Numbered from the stretch's first letter, positions 7,927 through 16,959 are shown. The stretch is DNA of 60,828 bases from an uncultured Clostridia bacterium (GCA_944376455.1 CALWCO010000005.1:1-60828), one strand, 5' to 3'. Notes: generated by a model from the letters alone, not told the origin. Numbers and translations: made by a program.

Positions 7927-10224
7927 ATGGAAGAGACAGAAGCTCGAAAAGAGAGAGCAAACAACGAAAACCCTGAAACCCTTGAAAATCAAGGAAATCC
8001 CGAAAATCCCGACGATTCCCGCCAATCGCCCGAACGGGCGGCGGAAGAACCGGGAATGCGGCTGATCAGGGTAAAGAACCTGCATTGCGCGGCCTGTGCG
8101 CTCGATTTGCAGGACGAGATCGAAAAGATCGAGGGCGTGCGTGCGGTGAGCGTGGATTTCATCACGCAGAGCATCCGCGTGGACGTCGCGGACGACGGCG
8201 TGTTGCGCAAAGTCATTCGCAAAGCCAACAGATTCGACAACGTCAAAGTGCTCGACGCGCAGGAACTTCTCCCGCCCGACGACGGAAAGAAGCGGGAGAT
8301 CGTGCGGCTGGTTTTCGCCGCGGCGTTTTTTGTCGCCGGCATCGTCTTGCAGTTCACCTGGTCGCAAAACGGTCCCGTGGGATGGGCGTTTATGCTCGTC
8401 GTGTACGGCATTTCATATCTTGCGGCGGGTATTCCCGTACTTATTTCCACTGGTAAAAATCTCGTTAAGGGCAAAATTTTCGATGAAAATTTTCTGATGA
8501 CCGTCGCATCGGTCGGGGCGATCGCGCTCGGCGAATACGGGGAAGCCGCCGCCGTCATGCTGCTCTATCAGACGGGAGAATTTTTGCAGTCCGTTGCCGT
8601 GGGGGCATCCCGCCGATCGGTTTCGGCGCTCATGGATCTTCGCAGCGAAAGGGCGACGCTTCTGCGCGACGGCCGACAGATTCAAACGGAGCCCAAAACA
8701 TTGCACCCGGGCGACCTCGTTTTGGTCAAAGCGGGTGAAAAAATTCCTGCCGACGGGGTCGTTGCGGAGGGAGAAACTTTTCTCGATACAAAATCCCTGA
8801 CGGGCGAATCCCGTCCGCGCCTTGTGCGTTCGGGCGACGAAGTCCTTTCCGGCTGTATCAATGCAGGGGGGAATATACAGGTAAAAATCGTGCGGGAATA
8901 CCGCGACAGCGCGGTGGCTAAAATCCTGGACATGCTGGAAAATTCCTCGGCGACGAAGGCGCCGCCCGAAAAGTTTATCACAAAGTTTGCAAAATATTAC
9001 ACGCCCGCCGTCTGTGCGCTCGCGCTCCTTCTGGCGGTGTTGCCGCCGATTTTCATCGGCCTTTCGTCGGGGGAATATCCTTGGACGGAATGGATCACGC
9101 GCGCGCTCACGTTGTTGGTCGTTTCCTGCCCTTGCGCACTCGTCATATCCGTGCCGCTCACGTATTTCGGCGGCGTCGGCTGTGCGGCGCGCCACGGCAT
9201 TCTGGTCAAGGGAGCGACCTTTCTGGACCGCGCGGCGCAGGCGAAGGTCGCCGCATTTGATAAGACGGGGACGCTCACCGAAGGGAATTTCCGCATCGTC
9301 AGCGTGAGAGGCGGGGAACAGACGTTGCGCCTTGCCGCCGCCGCGGAAAGAGGTTCGTCCCATCCGCTGGCCAAACTCTTTGAAAATGTCGAAACGCCCT
9401 ATGTTGCGGAAGAAGTGCATGAACTGGCGGGAAGGGGCGTTGTCTGCCGCATAGAAGGCGAACGGGTTCTGGTCGGAAACGCGGAACTGTTGCGGGAAAA
9501 CGGCATATATTGCGGTCGGGACGGCCGAACGGACGAAACGGCGAAAGGTGAAAAGTCCTTTGCGTCCGATGCGGGTTTTTGCGTCGCCAAAGGCGGGGAG
9601 TTGATCGGGTACATAGAAATCGGGGATGCGCTCAAAGCGGACGCATCGTCCGCTTTGAGCGCCTTAAAAGAACTCGGCGTGGAAAAATGCGTCATGCTCA
9701 CGGGCGACAGCCCCGAGCATGCGGCGCGCGTGGCCGAACAATTGCAGGCGATGGACGAGGTGTATGCGGGACTGCTGCCCGATGAAAAACTCGGCAAGGC
9801 GGAAGAACTGAAAAAGACGGGTGTCCTTCTGTATGCGGGCGACGGCATAAACGATGCGCCCGTGATGATGGCGGCGGACTGTTCTTTTTCCATGGGGAAG
9901 ATCGGCAGTGCGGCGGCCATCGAAGCCTCCGATTTCGTCGTTCTCTCCGATCGTCTGAGTGCAATTCCGACGGCAGTGGCCGTGGCGAAAAAGACGCGGC
10001 GCATCGTGTTTGAGAATATTATTTTTTCCGTCGTTGCAAAACTGATATTCATGGGGATCGGCGCGGCGGGCGTTCTGCCGCTCGCGCTGGCCGTCTTTGC
10101 CGACGTGGGAATCATGTTGCTTGCCGTGCTCAATGCCATGCGTATGCGCCTGCCGTTGAAGTCGCTTCGAGGCTCTTTTTCGGAGGGCGGGGAAAGCGGT
10201 TCGGGCGCGGACACAGAGCAATAG
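7927..10224 (+). CDS. cadA: Heavy-metal P-type ATPase (Zn/Cd/Pb exporter type)
   Basis: A 765-residue P1B-type ATPase of the inner membrane. Residues 1-45 are a Glu/Asn/Pro-rich extension. One HMA metal-binding domain follows with C54 and C57 in NLHCAACALD. The membrane metal site is the CPC motif (C401-P402-C403) in SCPCALVISVPL, phosphorylation is at D445 in DKTGTLT, the SSHPLAK histidine motif marks the nucleotide domain, and GDGINDAPVM holds D639. The CPC followed by VPLTYFGGVG resembles CadA/ZntA pumps more than copper pumps. The start at 7927 has GGAGAGAG before it; the GTG at 7900 that overlaps the LysR stop is less likely. The substrate assignment is by motif similarity only. Confidence 0.92.
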   Translation: MEETEARKERANNENPETLENQGNPENPDDSRQSPERAAEEPGMRLIRVKNLHCAACALDLQDEIEKIEGVRAVSVDFITQSIRVDVADDGVLRKVIRKANRFDNVKVLDAQELLPPDDGKKREIVRLVFAAAFFVAGIVLQFTWSQNGPVGWAFMLVVYGISYLAAGIPVLISTGKNLVKGKIFDENFLMTVASVGAIALGEYGEAAAVMLLYQTGEFLQSVAVGASRRSVSALMDLRSERATLLRDGRQIQTEPKTLHPGDLVLVKAGEKIPADGVVAEGETFLDTKSLTGESRPRLVRSGDEVLSGCINAGGNIQVKIVREYRDSAVAKILDMLENSSATKAPPEKFITKFAKYYTPAVCALALLLAVLPPIFIGLSSGEYPWTEWITRALTLLVVSCPCALVISVPLTYFGGVGCAARHGILVKGATFLDRAAQAKVAAFDKTGTLTEGNFRIVSVRGGEQTLRLAAAAERGSSHPLAKLFENVETPYVAEEVHELAGRGVVCRIEGERVLVGNAELLRENGIYCGRDGRTDETAKGEKSFASDAGFCVAKGGELIGYIEIGDALKADASSALSALKELGVEKCVMLTGDSPEHAARVAEQLQAMDEVYAGLLPDEKLGKAEELKKTGVLLYAGDGINDAPVMMAADCSFSMGKIGSAAAIEASDFVVLSDRLSAIPTAVAVAKKTRRIVFENIIFSVVAKLIFMGIGAAGVLPLALAVFADVGIMLLAVLNAMRMRLPLKSLRGSFSEGGESGSGADTEQ

Positions 10225-10262
10225 CGGAAACCCGGCGACAAGGGGAAAAGTTGCAGTCCGAC

Positions 10263-10286
10263 CGAGTTATATTACGAGTTATATTA
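10263..10286. repeat. 12-bp tandem duplication upstream of adenine deaminase
   Basis: CGAGTTATATTA occurs twice, head to tail (10263-10274 and 10275-10286), about 34 bases before the start codon. It lies where a promoter or operator would be expected. Confidence 0.6.
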
Positions 10287-10319
10287 TATAAACCGAAGAA
10301 ATCCGAGGAGGGAAGAAGG

Positions 10320-12044
10320 ATGCTCAAACATCTCATCGACGTTGCGGCGGGACGGGAAAAAGCCGATCTCGTCTTGAAAAACGGTTACTATGTCAATGTG
10401 TTCTCACAGAAACTCGAAAAGGGCGACATCGCCGTTGTCGACGGACGGATCGCGGGGATAGGGGAATATGAGGGCATAAGAGAAACGGACATAGCGGGTA
10501 TGATCGTTCTGCCCGGGCTCATCGACGGGCACGTGCACATCGAAAGCTCACAGCTTTCGCCCGAAGAGTTTGCCCGTTTGGTCGTGCCGCGCGGCACGAC
10601 ATGCGTCATTGCCGATCCCCACGAGATCGTCAATGTCTGCGGCATGGCGGGCGCGGAATACATTGCCCGCGCCGCCGAAAACCTGCCGCTTGACGTTAAA
10701 ATACAGCTTCCGTCCTGCGTGCCCGCCACGCCTTTCGAAACGAGCGGCGCGGTGCTCGGGGCAAAGGAAATTGCGGAGAACATCGGCCGCAAAGAGATTT
10801 TCGGTCTCGGAGAGTTCATGAATTATCCCGGCGTCGTCGGCGCCGATGCGCAAGTCGTCGATAAATTGCAATCCGCGGCGGACAGCGGTAAAATCGTGGA
10901 CGGGCACGCGCCCGGGCTGACGGGGAAAGAGCTCAATGCCTATATAGCCGCGGGCATCTCCACCGACCACGAATGCGTGACGCCCGAAGAGGCGGCCGAG
11001 AAGGTGTCGCGCGGCCTGTACTGCCATCTGCGTCACGGCTCCGCCACGCGCAATCTCGTGACCAACGCGCGCGCCGTCAACGAAAACAATATGCGCCGTT
11101 TTCTTCTTTGTACGGACGATCGGCATGCCGCCGATCTGAAAGAAAAAGGGCATCTCGACGATGCTCTGCGTACCTTGGTCAAAAGCGGGTTCGATCCCGT
11201 TCGCGCCGTCACGCTCGCAACGCTGAACGCGGCGGAATGTTACAATTTGCAGGGAAAGGGCGCCGTTGCGCCCGGATATTGCGCCGATCTCGTCGTCATG
11301 GATAATTTGACCGATTTCAATGCGCAATACGTTTTCAAGGACGGGAAACTCGTCGCAAGGCGCGGGGAGCCGCTCTTCGAGACTGTGCCCTGTCTTTCGC
11401 CTTCGGTGCTCGGCACCGTACACCTTCCCAAAAAATTGCAGGCGGACGATTTTCGCCTGACTCTTAAAGGCGAAAAGGCGCGCGTCATGCGCATCGTACC
11501 CGACAACGTCGTCACCGAATGCGTTGTGCGCACCGTGAAGAGTGTAAACGGCGATGTGGCGTTGAAGGATAGCGATCTTTTGAAACTTGCCGTCGTTGAA
11601 CGACACAAGGGCACGGGCAACATCGGAAAGGGACTGCTGGAAGGGTACGGTTTTCACGGCGGATGTCTGGGCATCACCGTTTCCCACGACTCTCACAACA
11701 TCATCCTGCTCGGCGACGACAATGCGGACATGGCGCTGGCGGCGAACGCGCTCGCCGAAATGGGCGGCGGCATGGTCATCGCGCACGGCGGAACGTGGGA
11801 AGGAGTGCCTCTCGCCATCGGCGGACTGATGAGCGACGAGCGCGCGGAGGATTTCATCGAAAAGTCGCGTAAGCTCACCGATAAGGCTTACGCCATGGGC
11901 GTGAACGCTCATCTCGATGCCTTCCTGTCGCTGGCATTTCTGTCCCTTGCGGTCATTCCCGAACTCAAATTGCTGGACACGGGCCTGTTTGACGTCAATC
12001 GATTCGCGTTTACGGACATCAACGCCGACGATACGGTAAAATAA
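10320..12044 (+). CDS. ade: Adenine deaminase
   Basis: A 574-residue metal-dependent amidohydrolase that deaminates adenine to hypoxanthine and ammonia for purine salvage. The metal-binding entry motif GLIDGHVHIESS is at about residues 60-72, followed by PRGTTCVIADPHEI, GEFMNYPGVV and DHECVTPEEA. The C-terminal domain with HKGTGNIGKG and SHDSHNI (about 425-465) is specific to the bacterial adenine deaminase AdeC. The ATG at 10320 has GAGGAGGGAAGAAGG upstream; a TTG frame extension to 10251 is rejected because it crosses the promoter region. Length is normal. Confidence 0.95.
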   Translation: MLKHLIDVAAGREKADLVLKNGYYVNVFSQKLEKGDIAVVDGRIAGIGEYEGIRETDIAGMIVLPGLIDGHVHIESSQLSPEEFARLVVPRGTTCVIADPHEIVNVCGMAGAEYIARAAENLPLDVKIQLPSCVPATPFETSGAVLGAKEIAENIGRKEIFGLGEFMNYPGVVGADAQVVDKLQSAADSGKIVDGHAPGLTGKELNAYIAAGISTDHECVTPEEAAEKVSRGLYCHLRHGSATRNLVTNARAVNENNMRRFLLCTDDRHAADLKEKGHLDDALRTLVKSGFDPVRAVTLATLNAAECYNLQGKGAVAPGYCADLVVMDNLTDFNAQYVFKDGKLVARRGEPLFETVPCLSPSVLGTVHLPKKLQADDFRLTLKGEKARVMRIVPDNVVTECVVRTVKSVNGDVALKDSDLLKLAVVERHKGTGNIGKGLLEGYGFHGGCLGITVSHDSHNIILLGDDNADMALAANALAEMGGGMVIAHGGTWEGVPLAIGGLMSDERAEDFIEKSRKLTDKAYAMGVNAHLDAFLSLAFLSLAVIPELKLLDTGLFDVNRFAFTDINADDTVK

Positions 12045-12069
12045 CCGTAAAATAAGAATAGTAAAATAA
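12036..12069. repeat. Three GTAAAATAA repeats at the adenine deaminase stop
   Basis: The 9-mer GTAAAATAA occurs at 12036-12044, 12047-12055 and 12061-12069. The first copy supplies the stop codon of the adenine deaminase gene. The cause could be slippage duplication; no function is evident. Confidence 0.5.
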
Positions 12070-12087
12070 AAGAAGAGCGGTAGAAAA

Positions 12088-12678
12088 ATGGAGAAGAAAA
12101 CCATCGTCGTTGCCACGGGCAACGCACACAAACTCAGAGAGATTGCGGAGATATTTCCAGAATATAGAATCATTTCCCAACGGGAAGCGGGTTTTTCGGG
12201 CGAGGCCGAAGAAACAGGCAAAACTTTCACCGAAAACGCCGTCATCAAAGCCGAAACGGCTTGCAGAGCCCTGTCTATGCCCGTTCTGGCCGATGACAGC
12301 GGCATATGCGCGGAGGCGCTCGGCGGCGCGCCCGGCGTGTACAGCGCCCGCTATGCGGGCGAACACGGCAACGATCGGGCCAACCGCGCGTTGCTTTTGA
12401 AAAATCTGAAAAATACGGACAATCGCAGGGCGTATTTTGAAAGCGCCGTGGCGCTCGTCTTTCCCGACGGGAAAACGGTTACGGCGACTGGCAGGACGTA
12501 CGGTTACATCCTGACGGAAGAGCACGGCACGGGCGGGTTCGGCTATGACCCGATCTTTTTCAGTGACGATCTGCAAAAATCTTTCGGTGACGCGACGGCG
12601 GAGGAAAAGAACGCCGTTTCTCACCGTTTCCGCGCCCTGACGGCTCTGCGGGAAAAAACGGGAGGGGAATTGCAGTGA
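12088..12678 (+). CDS. rdgB: XTP/dITP pyrophosphatase (RdgB/HAM1)
   Basis: A 196-residue house-cleaning enzyme that hydrolyses non-canonical purine nucleotides such as dITP and XTP to monophosphates. The nucleotide-binding start VVATGNAHKLREI (6-18), ADDSGICAEAL with the catalytic aspartates (about 68-78), GVYSARYAG, and the substrate loop GTGGFGYDPIFF followed by KNAVSHRFRAL are all family hallmarks. The ATG at 12088 follows an AAGAAGAGCGG stretch. The stop overlaps the GTG start of the following phosphoesterase, so they form a translationally coupled pair common in Clostridia. Confidence 0.95.
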   Translation: MEKKTIVVATGNAHKLREIAEIFPEYRIISQREAGFSGEAEETGKTFTENAVIKAETACRALSMPVLADDSGICAEALGGAPGVYSARYAGEHGNDRANRALLLKNLKNTDNRRAYFESAVALVFPDGKTVTATGRTYGYILTEEHGTGGFGYDPIFFSDDLQKSFGDATAEEKNAVSHRFRALTALREKTGGELQ

Positions 12679-13151
12679 AGAAAATCGTCGTTCTCTCCGA
12701 CACGCACGGCAATCGCCGCGCGATCGAAAAATTATATCCGCTCTTTGAGGAGAATGACTACGTCATCCATCTCGGCGACGGAAACCGCGACATGGCGGAA
12801 ATTTACCGCGCTTTTCCGCAAAAGACATTCGTTTGCCGCGGGAATTGCGATTTTTCCGCGCCCTATGCGCAGGAGGAATGGGAGCTTTCCGTGGAGGGCG
12901 TCAAGTTCTTTTTCTGTCACGGGCACGCATACGGCGTGAAAACAACGCTCGAACGGCTCAAAGACGAGGCATTGCACCGCGGGGCAAAAGCGGCTTTATA
13001 CGGGCATACGCACATCGCCCGTGTGGAAGAAGAGGACGGCGTTCTGCTCGTCAATCCCGGTTGCGCGGGATTGTATACTTCGCAACCGAGTTACGCTTAT
13101 ATCGTCGTCAACGGCGAAAAAGTAACGGTGACCGTCGTGCCTTTGCATTAA
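12675..13151 (+). CDS. YfcE/MJ0936-type metallophosphoesterase
   Basis: A 158-residue calcineurin-like phosphoesterase with a GTG start overlapping the rdgB stop by four bases. The metal-binding motifs are visible in order: LSDTHGN, LGDGN, CRGNCDF, CHGHAYG and YGHTHIA. The family (YfcE in E. coli, ysnB in Bacillus) acts on phosphodiester model substrates; its physiological substrate is unknown. Normal length and a strong terminator downstream close this transcript. Confidence 0.92.
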   Translation: MKKIVVLSDTHGNRRAIEKLYPLFEENDYVIHLGDGNRDMAEIYRAFPQKTFVCRGNCDFSAPYAQEEWELSVEGVKFFFCHGHAYGVKTTLERLKDEALHRGAKAALYGHTHIARVEEEDGVLLVNPGCAGLYTSQPSYAYIVVNGEKVTVTVVPLH

Positions 13152-13191
13152 AACGCCGTGTTTTCGGAGAAAAAAGATTGGAACCGAAAAA

Positions 13192-13245
13192 ATACCCCGT
13201 CCCGCCGCGCTCGATCAGCGCGGCGGAACGGGGTATTTGATTTTT
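13192..13245. terminator. Bidirectional rho-independent terminator
   Basis: A 20-bp stem (13192-13211 with 13217-13236, one mismatch, 5-base loop) beginning ATACCCCGTC. TTGATTTTTTC follows on the plus strand and the minus strand also reads into TTTTTCGG. It serves the convergent phosphoesterase and PadR genes. Confidence 0.9.
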
Positions 13246-13263
13246 TCATGATTTTTTTTACCG

Positions 13264-15294
13264 TCACACTTTACTTCTCGAAAGGAAATAATAAGCGACC
13301 GCAAAGATGATGATATTCAGCAGGTATACGAGCGGTATAACGATAAACGCGACGACGGCAACGGGATCGGTCAGATTGACGTCGAAGATCAGATCGACGG
13401 CGATGAGCAGAATAAACGTTGCGATGAATGCCACGATGCCGTTGTATACGGACGTATTGTTTTTCAATCGTTTGCAACAAGGATCGAACTTTGCGAGATA
13501 GAGGATCATGCACACGACGGGCGGAACGGCCGCGCAGACCAACATGGTGATGAGATACCACGGTTCCAGTTGCAGGTCTTCGCGGAACACGGCCGCAAGC
13601 ACCGTTTCCGTGATCGCAAAAGCAAAGAAAATCAGGCTTGCGCGCAGCAGCGCCAGACCTTTATTGAAGAAATTCTCCGGCATTTCCCGTTTTTGAGACG
13701 CGTTGCCCGCGGTCCAAACGCGCAGACCGTCATAGCGTGCCATTTCTTCCACGTCCTGGAAGTCGATGCGGCCGGGCGTAAGCGGTCGGGCGGACTCGTA
13801 AGACTGTTCGCTGTATGTTACGGCGGGTTCATCGTCAAACGGTTGATTCTGCATCGGTTGTACGGGCGGCGCCGCGGGCGGAACGGGCTCTTCCTGCACG
13901 GGTATTCTTTCTTCCGCGACCGCTTCTTCCGTTTCGGCAGGGGAAACGGACTCTTCGGCGGGAAGTTCCCTGTGTCGGATGCTCGTGCGGTAGATGCGGG
14001 AAACGATGTCCTTGTAATTTTTCTCCTCTTCCGTACGGGTGATGTACAGCGGCGGAATGGGGGAAGAATTCCCCGAAGCGGCGGGCTGTTCCGTCGGCCG
14101 AGAGGACTCTTGCGGTTCCGTCTGTACTGTCTGTTGCGCTTGGGATGGTTGCTCGGACGCTCGGTTAAGAGACGGATCCGCCGATTGGGCCGCCGGCGCG
14201 GAAAAATCCTGTGTGTTTGCGCCCACGGGTTCGTCTTGCCGTAAGGCGCTTGCGTCTGCAACGGCTGTCGTTTCTTTGCCGTCCCCATTCTGCACGGGTG
14301 CCGTCAGCGTCGGTTGTGCCGCCGTTTGCATTACGGCCTGTTCCGCCGTCTGCGTTACGGTTTGCGTTATAATTTGTTCCGTTTTTTGATTCGTTTGCGT
14401 TGTTTGCGTTGCCGTCTGTTCCGTTTGAGACGCCGCGTTGTCGGCGTAAATCGGCCCGGCGGGAGAAAATCCGTCTTTTGCGCTCATGATCAACGGCGCG
14501 TATTCTTCGGTCGGTTCCTCTCCGACGATGGGGGTACGGGAGGTCGCCTGGCGCAAAATGCGGAAGTCGAGTTTTTCGGGCGCGGGGTTGGAAAAATCGA
14601 AATCGTTTTGGGAGATCAGGCTGTCAATGATCGTGCGGGAATATTCCCACTCGGCCTGGTTCTGCTCTGCGATTTCCCGCCCCGCTTCGGTGAGGGAGAA
14701 ATACCGCCGCCTGCCGCCGTTGGAAACGCCGCCCCAATAGGACTTGACGTATCCCTGCGATTCGAGACGTTTGAGCGCACTGTACAACGTGGGCTGTTTC
14801 AAAGTATATTGCCCGTGCGATTTGTGTTCGATCTCGTTGATGATGTCATAGCCGTATCGGTCGCCTTCATACAGCGTGCGCAGAATGATGGTATTGATAT
14901 GGCCGCGGATGAGGTCGGAACTGATGGAGCTTTTCTTGGCGTTGTTTTCTGCCTTCTCCGCATCCGTTTCTTTTTCCGTATCGTCTTCCGCCTCTGTATC
15001 CGTATCCGTTTTCGTTTCTTCCGTATCTTCGCTGCTCGGTTCGGTCGTGCTTTCCGCGGCGGAGAGAGGGGCGGGAACGGTGTCGCCTGTTTTCGTTCTT
15101 TCGCTTTCGGCGCGGGCGAGCGCGGCGAGATATTCCGCCGTATCGCTCAGTCCGTCGGCGTCGTCCGCGCCGCCACTGATCGAGCCTTCGACGGGTTCGT
15201 CATCATCGTCGTCTGCCCCGAAGGGGAAGCCGTTCACTTCTTTTTCCGCATCGTCCGATGAGAAAAATTCGTTTTTATCCTTTTCGTTGTCCAT
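13264..15294 (-). CDS. PadR winged-helix protein with long linker and four C-terminal membrane spans
   Basis: A 676-residue protein of unusual architecture. Residues 1-122 are acidic and low-complexity (Asp, Glu, Thr). Residues 126-228 are a complete PadR-type DNA-binding domain: LIRGHINTIILRTL, GYDIINEIE, LKQPTLYSALKRLESQGY and the GGRRRYFSLTEAG wing. Residues 285-400 are Thr/Gln-rich, 440-490 Glu/Pro-rich, and the C-terminus has predicted membrane helices at about 549-570, 580-602, 618-637 and 644-672. Ordinary PadR regulators are 110-180 residues, soluble and without such tails. The arrangement suggests a DNA-binding head held at the membrane, which is inference. The ATG at 15294 is chosen; the longer frame would cross the promoter at 15325-15353. 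Upstream GGAG is 13 bases away, a weak ribosome site. Confidence 0.85.
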   Translation of the reverse strand: MDNEKDKNEFFSSDDAEKEVNGFPFGADDDDDEPVEGSISGGADDADGLSDTAEYLAALARAESERTKTGDTVPAPLSAAESTTEPSSEDTEETKTDTDTEAEDDTEKETDAEKAENNAKKSSISSDLIRGHINTIILRTLYEGDRYGYDIINEIEHKSHGQYTLKQPTLYSALKRLESQGYVKSYWGGVSNGGRRRYFSLTEAGREIAEQNQAEWEYSRTIIDSLISQNDFDFSNPAPEKLDFRILRQATSRTPIVGEEPTEEYAPLIMSAKDGFSPAGPIYADNAASQTEQTATQTTQTNQKTEQIITQTVTQTAEQAVMQTAAQPTLTAPVQNGDGKETTAVADASALRQDEPVGANTQDFSAPAAQSADPSLNRASEQPSQAQQTVQTEPQESSRPTEQPAASGNSSPIPPLYITRTEEEKNYKDIVSRIYRTSIRHRELPAEESVSPAETEEAVAEERIPVQEEPVPPAAPPVQPMQNQPFDDEPAVTYSEQSYESARPLTPGRIDFQDVEEMARYDGLRVWTAGNASQKREMPENFFNKGLALLRASLIFFAFAITETVLAAVFREDLQLEPWYLITMLVCAAVPPVVCMILYLAKFDPCCKRLKNNTSVYNGIVAFIATFILLIAVDLIFDVNLTDPVAVVAFIVIPLVYLLNIIIFAVAYYFLSRSKV

Positions 15295-15324
15295 AAATTT
15301 TTTCACGCTCCAGAGATTGTTTTT

Positions 15325-15353
15325 ATTATACAATAAAAAAGGCCGTTTGTCAA
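15325..15353 (-). promoter_or_regulatory. Consensus promoter of the PadR gene
   Basis: On the minus strand, TTGACA (15353-15348) and TATAAT (15330-15325) are separated by exactly 17 bases, a full consensus match. The start codon is about 31 bases downstream of the -10 box. Confidence 0.9.
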
Positions 15354-15385
15354 TGCTTTGTATCCATTCATTTTTGCGTAAATCG

Positions 15386-15408
15386 AGTATTATGTCAGGC
15401 ATAACAGC
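15386..15408 (+). repeat. Dispersed 23-bp palindromic repeat, copy 1
   Basis: AGTATTATGTC then AGGCATAACAGC. It belongs to a family whose ideal half-sites are AGTAYTATGTC and GACATARTACT around one central base. This copy sits between the divergent PadR and thioesterase promoters. Confidence 0.6.
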
Positions 15409-15458
15409 CCAAAAACTCTGAAAAAAGGCAAAACAAAGGGGATGAATCGGACATATCC

Positions 15459-15487
15459 TTGACTTTTGTTTCGACGAGGGGTATAAT
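15459..15487 (+). promoter_or_regulatory. Promoter placing the transcript start at the thioesterase ATG
   Basis: TTGACT (15459-15464) and TATAAT (15482-15487) with a 17-base spacer. The ATG is at 15495, only seven bases past the -10 box, so the mRNA would be leaderless or nearly so. Confidence 0.85.
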
Positions 15488-15494
15488 ATAAACC

Positions 15495-16250
15495 ATGGAT
15501 GATTTATATATGTGCGATTTGGATTTTTGCACGCGGTATTCCGATTTCGATTGTTTCGACCGACTGAAAATCTCCTCGGCGCTCGATTTCATGCAGGAGG
15601 GCGCGGGGATCAGCGCGAACGAGCTCGGTTGCGGTTCGAACTATCTCTGGCCGAAGGGGTGGGGGTTTATCGTCACCAATAATTATCTGGAGTTGTACAG
15701 GCCCGTGAAGACGAGTGAAAAACTCCACTTAAAGACCTGGCCGCTTCCGCCGCGGCATATCATATTCGAACGGCACTATGAGCTGTTTGCGGAGGACGGA
15801 GGCAAGGTTGCCGCGGCCGTTTCCCGTTGGTGTCTGCTCGATTTGAAAAACAAGAAGATTCTGCCCGCGTCCGCGCTGACCGAGCAGGATTATGCGCGGT
15901 ACAATCCGAAAAAGGCCATGGATTTCAAGACCTGGAAGATCCCGCCCGTATCCCTTGCGGGGGATTCGCCCGCATTTACCATGCGCGTGTACGGCAGTGA
16001 GTGCGATCACTATATGCACGTCAACAATACCCGGTATGCCGATTTTTGTATGAACTGTTTTCCCGCGGAATATCTCAAAGATCATGCGGTGACGTCCTTT
16101 CAGATCTCCTATGAAGAGCAGTGCCTGGCGGGCGACGAATTGTCGTTCTATCGCGTTCCGACGGGCGAGGAGGCGTTTTTGATTGTGGGCGTCAAGAACG
16201 AAAATACACAGTTTATGCGTGCAAAAATTGCCTTTTCCGCGCAATCGTAA
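15495..16250 (+). CDS. Acyl-ACP thioesterase (FatA/FatB-like)
   Basis: A 251-residue protein with two hot-dog folds, resembling bacterial acyl-ACP thioesterases that release fatty acids from acyl carrier protein. The first hot-dog (about 1-140) has SSALDFMQEGAGI and GWGFIVTNNYLELYRPV; the second (about 155-250) contains DHYMHVNNTRYADFCMN, where the Asn and His resemble the N/H catalytic pair of the family. There is no Shine-Dalgarno sequence before the ATG at 15495, and the -10 box ends seven bases away, suggesting leaderless translation. A later in-frame ATG at 15510 also lacks a ribosome site. The gene is bracketed by two copies of the 23-bp palindromic repeat. Confidence 0.88.
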   Translation: MDDLYMCDLDFCTRYSDFDCFDRLKISSALDFMQEGAGISANELGCGSNYLWPKGWGFIVTNNYLELYRPVKTSEKLHLKTWPLPPRHIIFERHYELFAEDGGKVAAAVSRWCLLDLKNKKILPASALTEQDYARYNPKKAMDFKTWKIPPVSLAGDSPAFTMRVYGSECDHYMHVNNTRYADFCMNCFPAEYLKDHAVTSFQISYEEQCLAGDELSFYRVPTGEEAFLIVGVKNENTQFMRAKIAFSAQS

Positions 16251-16273
16251 AGTACTATGTCTGATATAACGGG
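16251..16273 (+). repeat. Dispersed 23-bp palindromic repeat, copy 2
   Basis: AGTACTATGTC then TGATATAACGGG, starting on the base after the thioesterase stop codon and in the same orientation as copy 1 on the other side of that gene. Confidence 0.6.
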
Positions 16274-16398
16274 CGCAAAAACGGGTTAAAGCCCTCGAAA
16301 AACGACCGAAAACGGTACAAACGATCAATAAGCATAAAAAAGAAAATGCCGACCGATCAAAAGGTTTGTCGGAGTAAAAAGCGAAAGGAGGAATCGAT

Positions 16399-16959
16399 AT
16401 GAAAAAGAATTTGAAGGCGTCGACCTTTCTCGCGCCCGTTCCCGTGGTGATGGTCACCTGCGGGGACGAAGAAAAATCCAACGTCATCACGCTCGCCTGG
16501 GTGGGCACGGTCAATTCCGACCCTCCGATGGTCAGCATCTCCGTGCGGTACGGAAGATATTCCTATTCCATCATTAAGGAAAAGGGCGAATTTACGATCA
16601 ATCTCGTGGACGCCTCTCTCGTCGAGGCGACTGACCGTTGCGGCGTGCTTTCGGGCCGCGACGGGGATAAGTTTTCCCGTGCGGGGCTCACCAAAGTCCC
16701 CGGCGTTGCCGTAAAGGCGCCTTACATCGCGGAGAGCCCCGCCTCGTTGGAGTGCAAGGTCGTGCAGGAAACCGATTTCGGTTCGCACGCCGTGTTCCTC
16801 GCCGAAATCGTCAACGTCATTGCCGACGAGAAATACGTCGGCGAAAACGGTTCCCTGCAACTCCCCGACGGGCTTCTGGTTGCCTATGCCAACGGCAAAT
16901 ATGTCGCAACGGGCAAGACGCTCGGCACGTATGCTTATACAGCCAAGAAAAAACAGTAA
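16399..16959 (+). CDS. Flavin reductase family (FMN-binding) protein
   Basis: A 186-residue protein of the flavin reductase-like split-barrel family. The start MKKNLKASTFLAPVPVVMV and the sequence TLAWVGTVNSDPPMVSISVR (about 31-50), followed by RYSYSIIKEKGEFTINL, match the FMN-binding core of small flavoredoxin-like proteins in anaerobes. It probably binds FMN and moves electrons, but the donor and acceptor are unknown. AAAGGAGG lies about 10 bases before the ATG. It stands about 150 bases from the thioesterase and has no obvious functional partner. Confidence 0.88.
   Translation: MKKNLKASTFLAPVPVVMVTCGDEEKSNVITLAWVGTVNSDPPMVSISVRYGRYSYSIIKEKGEFTINLVDASLVEATDRCGVLSGRDGDKFSRAGLTKVPGVAVKAPYIAESPASLECKVVQETDFGSHAVFLAEIVNVIADEKYVGENGSLQLPDGLLVAYANGKYVATGKTLGTYAYTAKKKQ

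Noticed and set aside
10548..12305. 585-residue minus-strand frame opposite adenine deaminase and rdgB
   Set aside because: Shadow of two genes; it runs across a gene boundary and has no ribosome site or domain.
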